Shown: positions 1 to 6,408, numbered from the stretch's first letter. The stretch is 7,247 nucleotides of DNA from an uncultured Clostridium sp. (GCA_958349075.1 CATWBR010000227.1:1-7247), one strand, 5' to 3'. Made by a program: numbers and translations. Notes: generated by a model not told the origin, from the sequence alone.

Positions 1-11
1 TAGAAAAGGCC

Positions 12-44
12 GGCAGCTATCACTAAATATAATGATAATCTGCC
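12..44 (-). terminator. Possible weak terminator hairpin after the kinase gene
   Basis: Read on the minus strand, GGCAG and TATCA pair with TGATA and CTGCC. The two 5-bp helices are separated by a small asymmetric internal loop, and the apical loop is about ten bases and AT-rich. The sequence GGCCTTTTCTA follows, so the U-tract is only four bases and starts a few bases after the stem. This is a plausible but weak intrinsic terminator for the kinase transcript. It could instead be a leader element of a gene lying further left, because candidate regulator-binding repeats sit immediately upstream of it. Confidence 0.35.
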
Positions 45-85
45 AACCTTAATCTAATATTCATGTAACCTTAATTAACCTTAAC
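45..85. promoter_or_regulatory. Phased AACCTTAA direct repeats, candidate response-regulator operator
   Basis: The octamer AACCTTAA (TTAAGGTT on the minus strand) occurs exactly at 45-52, 67-74 and 78-85. Start-to-start distances are 22 and 11 bp, so all copies fall on one helical face; the position expected at 56 holds only a degenerate AT-rich copy. OmpR/PhoB-family regulators typically bind tandem direct repeats at 10-11 bp phasing. The last copy overlaps the kinase stop codon at 81-83. The two-component genes are immediately upstream in transcription, so the natural inference is that the regulator encoded at 1494-2204 binds here and controls a gene to the left of the window. A TATATT at 26-31 (minus strand) could be a -10 element, but spacing to any -35 is poor. 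Confidence 0.5.
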
Positions 86-1493
86 TTCTTAAAAACTCAA
101 TGAAAAAAGTGGTTCCAGCCGCAGGAACGCTGACAGCTGTAATTTTGCCGCCGTGCAGCTCAATAATGCCTTTGGAGATTGCCAGACCCAGGCCGCTTCC
201 CTCCGTCTTCTGTTCTGTGCCGGTTCCCCGGTAATAGCGGTCAAACATATGCTCCGCTAGTTCCGGACTCATGCCCTTTCCGTTATCAGCCACCTCAATT
301 TTCAGCATGGTATCAGAGGCCCGCAGGCACAGAAAGACCTTCGTATCGTCTTTTCCATGTACAAAGGCATTGATGATTAAATTTCGGAAGGCTCTTGTAA
401 AAAGCCTTTGGTCAAAGGAAAAGGAAACGGCGTTTGCTGTACTCTCAAAATCAATGGCGCGGTTTTCATATTCCGGGGTATTGAGAATATCAATCACCAA
501 CTCCCTCAGAAACCGGATAAGGTTCTGCTCCTTCCGGTTAGCGCAAAGCATCCCGTTTTCTAACTGGTAGGTCAGCTTCAGGTCGTCAATCAGCGCCTCC
601 ATATAAGCTGCATTTTTCAGCATGATTCCGGCATAACGCCGGCATTGTTCTTCGGTTTTGCCGCCGTCCTCTCCAAGCAGCTCCGCATACCCCCTGATGG
701 GTGAAAGGGGCGTTTTTAAGTCATGGGTGATATTGGCTATCCATTCCTCACGCATTTTGTCCGTCTGTGCCCGCAGCCGGTCGCCGGCTCTGATTTCCGC
801 GTCCAGCATGTTCAGGCTGCCATACAGGTCACGGAACAGGCCCGGCTCCTGAACCGGAAGATAACTGCGGTCTGAAATCTCCTTAACGGCGGCCGTCAGC
901 CTCTTCATTGCCTTTGTCATAAAAAGTCCATAGAGAACGCCTAAAAACAAAACCAGCAAAAGAAGCGCCCGCAGAATCGGCAAAAGTATGGCCCTGCCGC
1001 CTGCAAACCGCTCTCCGCTTAGATACATGGTGACTTTAGAGATACTCACAGGGAAGTACAGAATATAAACGCACTCCTTCCCGGCATGGGAAACCGCGCC
1101 CATAAAGGGGGTTGTTGCGCTGTTTTCCATTTGTCCCCTATGATAAAGCTCCAGCAATTCCGCATTGGTATATGCAGTACCAGCCTGCTCCGGTTTCTGA
1201 TAACCGAATACTTCACGGCCGGAAGCATCCAAAAGCTGGACTCCTATCCCATTGTCCTGCAAAGCTGCCAGCCCCGCCTGCTTAACCTGCCAGACTGTTC
1301 CGGCAAAAATAATTTGATCCTTGAATTCCTCAGTAAACCGTATGGGCCAATCGCTTCTCGCAGTCTTGCCGTCCGGCTTTCGGATGGTGATTGTCATAAA
1401 GAAAAGGCAGACTGCCATCAAAAGAGCGCCAAGCAGCGACAGAACAAAAATCAGACAGATATGAAAAATCGTACGGCAGCCAGATCGTTTCAT
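81..1493 (-). CDS. Membrane sensor histidine kinase of a two-component system
   Basis: This 470-residue protein should autophosphorylate in response to an extracellular or membrane cue and pass phosphate to the regulator encoded just upstream. Two hydrophobic segments (about 10-33 and 168-192) enclose an extracytoplasmic loop of about 130 residues with no domain I recognise. A degenerate HAMP-like linker (about 193-240) leads to a HisKA dimerisation domain with H257 in the motif HDLKTP. The HATPase domain has an N box (N371-N375), G1 (DNGKG, 403-407), an F box around F417 and G2 (GSGLGL, 432-437), all intact, so the enzyme looks active. Length and layout fit Firmicutes kinases of the VanS-like class. 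The ATG directly follows the regulator's TAA, giving TAAATG, and its GAGGAG ribosome binding site (1500-1505) lies inside the end of the regulator gene, which indicates translational coupling. The signal sensed cannot be deduced. Confidence 0.95.
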   Translation of the reverse strand: MKRSGCRTIFHICLIFVLSLLGALLMAVCLFFMTITIRKPDGKTARSDWPIRFTEEFKDQIIFAGTVWQVKQAGLAALQDNGIGVQLLDASGREVFGYQKPEQAGTAYTNAELLELYHRGQMENSATTPFMGAVSHAGKECVYILYFPVSISKVTMYLSGERFAGGRAILLPILRALLLLVLFLGVLYGLFMTKAMKRLTAAVKEISDRSYLPVQEPGLFRDLYGSLNMLDAEIRAGDRLRAQTDKMREEWIANITHDLKTPLSPIRGYAELLGEDGGKTEEQCRRYAGIMLKNAAYMEALIDDLKLTYQLENGMLCANRKEQNLIRFLRELVIDILNTPEYENRAIDFESTANAVSFSFDQRLFTRAFRNLIINAFVHGKDDTKVFLCLRASDTMLKIEVADNGKGMSPELAEHMFDRYYRGTGTEQKTEGSGLGLAISKGIIELHGGKITAVSVPAAGTTFFIEFLRS

Positions 1494-2204
1494 TTATTCG
1501 CTCCTCTTTTTGAGCTTATAGCCCAAGCCCTTCACAGTAATAAGCTGCTGCGGGTTGGAAGGATTCCTCTCTATCTTTTCCCGCAGATGCCGTATATGCA
1601 CCATGATGGTATTATCACAGATACTGCTGTATTCTCCCCAAACCTGTTCATAGAGCCGCTCCTTGCTGATGATCTTATCCGCATTTTCCATAAAATAGGC
1701 AAGCAGCAGGTATTCACGGCCGGTCAGCTGGATTTCCTGTCCCTCTTTATAGACCCGGCAGCTTTCCCGCTCCATCAAAAGCGGGCCGGCGCACAACCGC
1801 GCTTCCGGTTTTGATGTTGAGGCCGATTGATACTGCTGGCGGCGAAGCTGGGCCTTTATGCGGAATACCACCTCCCTGGGACTGAACGGCTTGGTAACGT
1901 AATCATCGCCGCCCAAGGAAAGTCCAAGGATTTTATCAACATCATCATTCTTTGAGGACAGGAACAAAACCGAGCAATAGGAAAACTCCCGAATCTGCCG
2001 GCATACCTCCAGTCCGTCCATATCCGGAAGCATGATATCCAAAATAACGATATCCGGTTGGAAGTCACGGCACTGCTTCAACGCATCTGCTCCGGTAAAT
2101 GTCTTCTGTATATGGGAAAATCCCTCTTTATTCAACACTTCTTCCATCATGTCAACAATATCTTTTTCATCGTCAACCAGCAGTATTTTTTTCTCCATTC
2201 CCAT
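1494..2204 (-). CDS. OmpR/PhoB-family response regulator
   Basis: This 236-residue DNA-binding regulator is the partner of the downstream kinase. Numbering from the chosen ATG, the receiver domain (about 3-120) has the acidic pair D11/D12, phospho-acceptor D56 in the stretch VILDIMLPDMDG, a serine (S83) at the usual Thr/Ser switch position, Y102 and the conserved lysine K105 in VTKPF. A winged-helix effector domain follows (about 139-233), with the typical VWGEY turn, a recognition helix around 198-212 and the terminal GLGYKL wing. The start is moved from an upstream TTG at 2228, because that extension would encode the Shine-Dalgarno itself: AGGAG at 2210-2214 is 5 bases from the ATG at 2202-2204. 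A second ATG at 2196-2198 is also possible. The gene lies 63 bp after the uvrA-like gene and abuts the kinase. All catalytic residues are present. Confidence 0.95.
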   Translation of the reverse strand: MGMEKKILLVDDEKDIVDMMEEVLNKEGFSHIQKTFTGADALKQCRDFQPDIVILDIMLPDMDGLEVCRQIREFSYCSVLFLSSKNDDVDKILGLSLGGDDYVTKPFSPREVVFRIKAQLRRQQYQSASTSKPEARLCAGPLLMERESCRVYKEGQEIQLTGREYLLLAYFMENADKIISKERLYEQVWGEYSSICDNTIMVHIRHLREKIERNPSNPQQLITVKGLGYKLKKRSE

Positions 2205-2209
2205 CCCTT

Positions 2210-2214
2210 CTCCT
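2210..2214 (-). promoter_or_regulatory. Shine-Dalgarno that fixes the regulator start
   Basis: The minus strand reads AGGAGAAGGGATGGGAATG. AGGAG is 5 bases from the first ATG (2202-2204) and 11 from the second (2196-2198). The longest open frame begins at a TTG (2226-2228) upstream of this site and would translate through it, so that start is unlikely. Confidence 0.75.
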
Positions 2215-2237
2215 AAAAACAGCAGCAATTTTGCCGC
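2215..2237 (-). terminator. Short hairpin with U5 tract before the regulator gene, possible attenuator
   Basis: In the minus-strand RNA, GCGGCA pairs with UGCUGC (2222-2237) around the loop AAAU, with one G-U pair. UGUUUUUA (2221-2214) follows, including five consecutive U residues (2219-2215). This is the layout of an intrinsic terminator, but the stem is only six pairs. It sits in the 63-bp gap between the uvrA-like gene and the regulator, directly upstream of the regulator's Shine-Dalgarno. It could lower read-through into the two-component genes or affect access to that ribosome binding site. Either role is inferred. Confidence 0.4.
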
Positions 2238-2267
2238 ATGCCGTTTTTCTATAAAATAACTTGCGCC

Positions 2268-4508
2268 TTAGCCCAGGGATGCCCTCAGGCTGTCCGCTGT
2301 CAATGTCCTGGCGAAGCGCAGCATTTCCACAGGTGTGCCGGTAAATACCACCTGGCCGCCGTTCTTCCCGCCGTCCGGCCCAATATCAATGATCCAGTCC
2401 GCCTGCTTCATCACATCCAGGTTGTGCTCAATCACCACCAGCGTATTGCCGCGGGACACGATCAAATCAAACAGACTGAGCAGGTTTTCAATGTCGGACA
2501 TATGCAGTCCGGTGGTGGGCTCATCCATCACAATAATACTCCCCTTTCTGCCCAGGTTCTTCGCCAGCTTGATTCTCTGGCGCTCCCCTCCGGACAGGGT
2601 GCTGAGGGGCTGGCCAAGGGTCAGATAGCTTAATCCCACCTGCTCCATCACCTTAAGGCGCCTGCGGATCTTGGCGTCCTCAAACACCTGAAGGGCCTGG
2701 GACGCAGTCAGGCCCAGCAGCTCCACAATATTCTTTCCCTTGTAGGTGCAGGCAAGCGCTTCCTCATTATACCGCACACCGCCGCAGGCCTCGCATTCAG
2801 TCACTATAGGATCCATGAAGGCCAGTTCGGTGACAATGACGCCCTTACCGCCGCATACCGGGCAGGCCCCGGCGGAGTTAAAGCTGAACAGACTGTCCGG
2901 TCTGCCGCTCTCTCCTGCTAAAAGCCTTCGTATTTCATCGAAAAAGCCCAGGTAAGAGGCCGGTGTGGAACGGTTGGTGGCTGTGATGGGTCCCTGGTCC
3001 ACCATTACGATATTGCTCTCATAGAGCTTTGCAAATACCCGGGAGATCAGGGTACTCTTGCCCGAACCGGCCACGCCGGTCACCACGGTCATAATCCCCA
3101 ACGGGATGTCCACATCCACATGCTTAAGATTGTGGAGGCAGGCCCCCCTGACAGGCAGGCTTCCCGCAGCCTGCCGCGGCGTCTCCTTGATGGGCAGTAC
3201 CCGTCTCATTGCCTTTCCTGTCAGGGTATCGGCCAGAAGCAGCTCCGGATAGCTGCCTGCAAATACAATTTCTCCTCCGTTTTGTCCGGCCCCCGGTCCC
3301 ACGTCAATCACATGGTCAGCAATGGAAATCACATCCTTGTCATGCTCCACCACCAGAACCGTGTTGCCTTTGTCCCGGAGCTGCCGCAGCAAATTGTTCA
3401 TCCGGTAAACGTCCCTGGGATGCATTCCGGCACTTGGTTCGTCAAAGATATAGGTCAGGCCGGTCAGGCTGCTGCCCATGTATCGGACCAGCTTCAGGCG
3501 CTGGGCCTCGCCGCCGGAAAGGGAGGGAGTTTCACGGTTCAAGTGAAGGTAGGGAAGGCCTGTTTCAATCAGCCTGTCCAGACCTTCAATGATGGTCTGC
3601 ACCAGGACGTCCACCCTTTGGTCGGTAATCTCAGCCAGAACTTCCCGAAGTCCGGTCAGCTCCATACCGCATAGATCAGCGATATTGTAACCCTTTATTC
3701 TGCAGCTCAACGCTGCCCCGTTCAGCCGCTTCCCATGGCAGTCGGTACACTCCATCTCAGCAACCAGTGATTGGGATTTCTCCCGGGTGTGCCTGCTCTT
3801 ATTACTGATGTCCCGGTTGAGAAGCGTCTTTGTGTACTTGTGGTACAGCCCGGTCACCTTTGGGTTTTCCGGTTCGCCTTTGCCGTCGCGGGAGCCATAT
3901 AAGAGCAGGTTGTATTCCTCACCGGAATACGCTCTGATTGGCTTGTCTAAGTCGAAGAGACCGGACTGGGCGTACTGTTTCCAGTACCAGGAGCCGGGGC
4001 GGTAAAGGGAGTCCTTGACGCAGCCCTCATTCCATGATTTATCCATATCCAGAACCGCTTCCACATCGACCTTTGTAATCTTTCCCAGGCCGGAACAGGT
4101 CCTGCACATTCCGTTGGGATCATTGAAGGAGAAGTAAGAAGCCGTACCCGCATAGGGCTTCCCGATGCGTGAAAACAGCAGACGGAGGCTGGCATACAGG
4201 CCGCTTATAGTTCCCACCGTGGAGCGGGCGTTTCCGCCCAGGGGAGACTGGTCCACCACCACTGAGGCCGTCAGGTTGTCTATGCGCTCTGCTGCCGGCT
4301 TCGGATATTTCGGCAGTCTGGAGCGCACAAAGGCCGGGTAGGCGGCGTTCATCTGCCGCTGTGACTCAGCGGCGATAGTATCAAAAACAATACTGGACTT
4401 GCCGGAACCGGACACGCCGGTAAACACCGTAATTTTTTCCTTTGGAATACGGAATGTGACGTGCTTCAGATTGTTCTGGGTCAGCCCATGCACAAGAATA
4501 TCTGCCAT
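2268..4508 (-). CDS. Short UvrA-like double ABC ATPase without UvrB-binding domain (UvrA2/DrrC type)
   Basis: This 746-residue cytoplasmic protein belongs to the UvrA family of DNA-binding ABC ATPases. NBD1 has Walker A GVSGSGKSS (31-39), the conserved STVGTI (96-101), signature LSGGE (330-334), Walker B ending in DEP (356-358) and H-loop H389. NBD2 has Walker A GVAGSGKST (478-486), signature LSGGE (638-642), Walker B with D662/E663 and H-loop H695. Two CxxC pairs per half (C135/C138 with C254/C257; C549/C552 with C572/C575) look like zinc modules. Canonical UvrA is about 940 residues. Here the chain passes from SRIGKPYAG (about 113-121) straight to FSFN (126-129), omitting the UvrB-binding insertion and its CxxC pair. 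This is the architecture of UvrA2 and of DrrC, the daunorubicin self-resistance protein. A role in tolerating DNA-binding drugs is inferred; classical UvrABC repair is unlikely. AGAGG lies about 7 bases before the ATG. The two-component genes follow on the same strand. Confidence 0.95.
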   Translation of the reverse strand: MADILVHGLTQNNLKHVTFRIPKEKITVFTGVSGSGKSSIVFDTIAAESQRQMNAAYPAFVRSRLPKYPKPAAERIDNLTASVVVDQSPLGGNARSTVGTISGLYASLRLLFSRIGKPYAGTASYFSFNDPNGMCRTCSGLGKITKVDVEAVLDMDKSWNEGCVKDSLYRPGSWYWKQYAQSGLFDLDKPIRAYSGEEYNLLLYGSRDGKGEPENPKVTGLYHKYTKTLLNRDISNKSRHTREKSQSLVAEMECTDCHGKRLNGAALSCRIKGYNIADLCGMELTGLREVLAEITDQRVDVLVQTIIEGLDRLIETGLPYLHLNRETPSLSGGEAQRLKLVRYMGSSLTGLTYIFDEPSAGMHPRDVYRMNNLLRQLRDKGNTVLVVEHDKDVISIADHVIDVGPGAGQNGGEIVFAGSYPELLLADTLTGKAMRRVLPIKETPRQAAGSLPVRGACLHNLKHVDVDIPLGIMTVVTGVAGSGKSTLISRVFAKLYESNIVMVDQGPITATNRSTPASYLGFFDEIRRLLAGESGRPDSLFSFNSAGACPVCGGKGVIVTELAFMDPIVTECEACGGVRYNEEALACTYKGKNIVELLGLTASQALQVFEDAKIRRRLKVMEQVGLSYLTLGQPLSTLSGGERQRIKLAKNLGRKGSIIVMDEPTTGLHMSDIENLLSLFDLIVSRGNTLVVIEHNLDVMKQADWIIDIGPDGGKNGGQVVFTGTPVEMLRFARTLTADSLRASLG

Positions 4509-4537
4509 TTTTTACCTCTTTCCATTAACGCTATCGT

Positions 4538-4553
4538 ATACCTTATCAGGTAT
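4538..4553. promoter_or_regulatory. 16-bp palindrome at the predicted transcription start of the uvrA-like gene
   Basis: ATACCT and AGGTAT are exact reverse complements separated by TATC. With the -10 element at 4561-4566, transcription should start near 4553-4554, so this dyad covers about +1 to +16. It may be a repressor operator of the kind bound by dimeric regulators, or it may form a 5'-terminal mRNA hairpin (6-bp stem, 4-base loop). The sequence cannot decide between these. Confidence 0.5.
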
Positions 4554-4633
4554 TCATATGATTATACGCCAGGGTTTAAAACAATCTGCCCTGGCCTCAT
4601 TGTTTCGCCCATTTCTCTTCTGTCTTATCAGGT
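4542..4633. repeat. Two identical 10-bp CTTATCAGGT copies, 82 bp apart
   Basis: CTTATCAGGT occurs at 4542-4551, inside the palindrome at the predicted transcription start, and again unchanged at 4624-4633, upstream of the promoter. An exact 10-mer recurring within about 90 bases of a promoter region is more than expected by chance. It could mark a pair of operators for one regulator, possibly with DNA looping. The second copy is not itself part of the full 16-bp palindrome. Confidence 0.4.
4561..4595 (-). promoter_or_regulatory. Candidate promoter of the uvrA-like gene with overlapping 7-bp dyad
   Basis: The minus strand has a consensus TATAAT at 4561-4566, about 50 bp upstream of the ATG. 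The hexamers 16-18 bp further upstream (CAGATT, GCAGAT, GGCAGA) do not resemble TTGACA, and there is no extended TGn. The -35 zone lies inside an inverted repeat, GCCAGGG/CCCTGGC with a 14-bp centre (4568-4595). A strong -10, a missing -35 and an overlapping dyad together suggest a promoter that needs an activator or is controlled by a dimeric regulator. If real, it lets the uvrA-like gene and the two-component genes be transcribed independently of the YARHG gene. Confidence 0.5.
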
Positions 4634-4662
4634 CGGAATCCTGACACCTTCCAGACTGCATC

Positions 4663-4698
4663 ATATCAAATGGGACTTCCCCATTCATGATATTTTTT
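4663..4698 (+). terminator. Terminator-like hairpin facing the + strand
   Basis: On the + strand ATATCA (4663-4668) pairs with TGATAT (4688-4693) and AATGGG (4669-4674) pairs with CCCATT (4680-4685). This gives 12 pairs interrupted by a CA bulge and closed by a five-base loop. Six T residues (4693-4698) follow at once. It would be a good intrinsic terminator for a + strand transcript, yet no + strand gene is visible. Read on the minus strand the hairpin is preceded by A residues and not followed by U residues, so it should not terminate the YARHG transcript. Confidence 0.55.
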
Positions 4699-4739
4699 GC
4701 GGAGTTTCATTCTTTTTTTAATAGGAGATTGTTTACTCT

Positions 4740-4753
4740 TCCGGTTATCCGGA
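4740..4753. repeat. Short perfect dyad TCCGG-N4-CCGGA
   Basis: TCCGG and CCGGA flank TTAT. The stem is GC-rich but only five base pairs, and no T-run follows on either strand, so a terminator role is not supported. An operator or an incidental dyad are both possible. Confidence 0.3.
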
Positions 4754-4836
4754 CTTCGTCATTGACAGTCTCTCATCCATACACTCACACCCTTATGGCT
4801 GGTTTTCCCATTCCGATTCCCTTTTCAAGGGCAGAA

Positions 4837-6408
4837 TCAGTCTCCATAATAATAAATCGCCTTTAAATATCCCTTTTCATCGAACACCGGCTGGCCTCCG
4901 CCGTAACCAGCTGCTCCTTGATTGGTTATATCATCGAACCGCATCACTCTTTCGCCGCTTTCCAAATACTCTTTATCCGGGATACTAAAATATTGATACC
5001 ACTCATGTTCCGCTCCCTTGAGCACATAGACCGTACCTTTATAAATATTTTTAAACAGCGTATCGGCGCTATTTGCCCACAAAGTATAATTTCCTGAATA
5101 AGGCTCGTAGGACAGAAAATAGTAATGGGGCGTATCCTCTCCCGATGTTTTTCCTGATTCTGTACCAGAATCATAAAAAAGCATGCAGTCGCCATAATCG
5201 GAATTGTCTGTCCTTCTTACAGCAGCCGTCTCTTTCGTCAGCTCATTCACACAAATCCTTTCTTCTTTTCCCTCTTTCATGACCGCTTCATACTGCTTGG
5301 GTGAAAGAATGACCGGTGTGTAAATCGTGCCTTCTGCTTCATAATATATCCCTTTATCTGCCCTGTGCTGAATATCAGAATACAGGCTTACTCCCATTTC
5401 CGTATGGGCAGTAAGAAGAGAGGCATAGGGAGCCGTTAAAAGCCCGTCATAAATTTTTTTCACCTCTTTGCTCTTTTCTTCGTCAAATTCAGCTTCTGCT
5501 TTCTTTAAAAATGCAATATTTCTTTTTTCCAGACCGCCAAACACGGTCTCGTCAAATTCATCCGCTGTTTTATCTCCCAGATACCATGTTTTTTCCTGAA
5601 AATAATCTTTCAGCTCCTGCTTTTCAAATATCCTTCCATGGACAGCGTAATACTGGTTTCTCAGGATTTTCATATCAGCCACAGTCATGCCAATAAGATC
5701 TGTCTCGTTGAGAGGTCTGGAGAAAAATTCCGGCATAAATAAATCATCCAGAGGAAAATAGCTTCCCTGCGCCTCCAGCTGTCCGTAAAGCCCTATAAAG
5801 CCATTCTCAGATGGAGCAATCTGGTATTCCTTGATAGTTCCATCCGCCTGATAGGCGGCCTGATCCATACTGCTCTGCATCCAGAACGGATACTCCGGAT
5901 CATAGTACATGGAAAGCCGGTTAAGAACGGTGTAGCCTATCCCATCTTTCTTTACTACATCTACATTCAGTTGGTTTCTGTTCCTGCGCCCTCCGGGCGT
6001 GATTACGATCTGATAGGAAAAGTCTCCTGATTTAAAGTAGGTTCTGCACAGCCTTCTGGCTCCGTCCAGAAGCACTGTATCGTAATCTCCCTCCCCATCC
6101 TCACCTGCTCCGTTCTCTGTGTTGTTTTTTGCTCCGTCCTCTGCACGGTTCTCTGCTTCGTTCATTGCACTATCCGCTGCACTGTTTGCTGCACTATCCG
6201 CTGTACTATCCTCTGCACTGTCTTCTGTACTTTTCTCTGTTAAAGACAGTGCCTGTGAAGGACGGTCCGCTTCTCCGCTTTCTTTTTCGGCTTCTGCTCC
6301 GGCAGAAGACAGATTAACCCTGCCTCTATGTAAGAAAATATAACCGGCTCCGGCAAATGTCGAAATTATAAACACTGCACTTAATACCAACATTATTTTT
6401 TTAATCAT
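4837..6408 (-). CDS. Membrane-anchored YARHG-domain surface protein
   Basis: This 523-residue protein starts with a basic MIKK and a hydrophobic segment (about 4-26). No lipobox cysteine follows, so it is either a signal anchor with an outside C-terminus or a cleaved secreted protein. Residues 36-108 are a low-complexity acidic Ser/Ala/Glu/Asp stalk with tetrapeptide repeats at 62-101. Residues 109-235 form a region I cannot assign. Around 238-305 is a YARHG domain, with the diagnostic QYYAVHGRIF (252-261) and a following Trp/aromatic-rich half; this family is found on the outside of bacterial cells and its function is unknown. The remaining 200 residues are rich in Tyr and Trp and unassigned. 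Cysteines are C121, C386 and C408. AGGAG stands 6 bases before the ATG. The gene lies 113 bp after the 201-residue gene and may share its transcript. A wall-spanning sensor or adhesin-like role is only a guess. Confidence 0.93.
   Translation of the reverse strand: MIKKIMLVLSAVFIISTFAGAGYIFLHRGRVNLSSAGAEAEKESGEADRPSQALSLTEKSTEDSAEDSTADSAANSAADSAMNEAENRAEDGAKNNTENGAGEDGEGDYDTVLLDGARRLCRTYFKSGDFSYQIVITPGGRRNRNQLNVDVVKKDGIGYTVLNRLSMYYDPEYPFWMQSSMDQAAYQADGTIKEYQIAPSENGFIGLYGQLEAQGSYFPLDDLFMPEFFSRPLNETDLIGMTVADMKILRNQYYAVHGRIFEKQELKDYFQEKTWYLGDKTADEFDETVFGGLEKRNIAFLKKAEAEFDEEKSKEVKKIYDGLLTAPYASLLTAHTEMGVSLYSDIQHRADKGIYYEAEGTIYTPVILSPKQYEAVMKEGKEERICVNELTKETAAVRRTDNSDYGDCMLFYDSGTESGKTSGEDTPHYYFLSYEPYSGNYTLWANSADTLFKNIYKGTVYVLKGAEHEWYQYFSIPDKEYLESGERVMRFDDITNQGAAGYGGGQPVFDEKGYLKAIYYYGD
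6106..6225 (-). repeat. Tetrapeptide (12-nt) repeat tract in the stalk
   Basis: Ten consecutive four-residue units occupy residues 62-101 of the YARHG protein: EDSA, EDST, ADSA, ANSA, ADSA, MNEA, ENRA, EDGA, KNNT and ENGA. The consensus is (E/A)(D/N)x(A/T). At DNA level the 12-nt period is clearest around 6165-6225, where ACTATCCGCTG-like and ACTGT-like blocks recur on the + strand. Such tracts can change length by slippage in whole units without a frameshift and probably set the length of an extended linker through the cell wall. Confidence 0.75.

Larger units (their letters stand above)
4509..4836. other. 328-bp dyad-rich intergenic region
   Basis: No convincing gene lies here on either strand. 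From right to left the region holds a 5-bp stem CCCTT/AAGGG (4819-4831) just past the stop of the YARHG gene, a TCCGG/CCGGA dyad (4740-4753), and a + strand terminator-like hairpin (4663-4698). It also holds a TCAGG/CCTGA dyad (4628-4644), a 7-bp dyad (4568-4595), a perfect TATAAT (4561-4566, minus) and a 16-bp palindrome (4538-4553). I find no convincing minus-strand intrinsic terminator for the YARHG gene, because none of the stems is followed by a T-run on that strand. Confidence 0.6.

Noticed and set aside
28..33. TATAAT on the + strand near the left edge
   Set aside because: There is no -35 at proper spacing, it lies within the loop of the candidate hairpin, and no + strand gene follows.
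1086..1814. Long + strand open frame of 242 codons across the kinase/regulator junction
   Set aside because: It is antisense to two genes with complete, well-ordered catalytic motifs, and its translation shows no domain.
2205..2228. Upstream TTG start for the response regulator
   Set aside because: The extension would include the AGGAG ribosome binding site and a hairpin, and the extra residues precede the normal receiver start.
3120..3674. + strand open frame of 184 codons inside the uvrA-like gene
   Set aside because: It is antisense to the ABC domains. The composition is a mirror of the real gene and no domain is recognisable.
2268..4508. Canonical excinuclease subunit UvrA
   Set aside because: The protein is about 200 residues shorter than the repair enzyme and lacks the UvrB-binding insertion, so the classical repair assignment was not used.
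4461..4721. + strand open frame of 86 codons spanning the start of the uvrA-like gene and the intergenic region
   Set aside because: It begins at a GTG inside the opposite gene without a ribosome binding site, and the + strand terminator-like hairpin lies within it.
4819..4831. CCCTT/AAGGG stem just after the YARHG stop as a terminator
   Set aside because: It has only five pairs, a three-base loop and no U-tract on the minus strand.
6106..6225. CRISPR-like repeat array
   Set aside because: The 12-nt units are in-frame, contiguous and without spacers. They encode the protein stalk.
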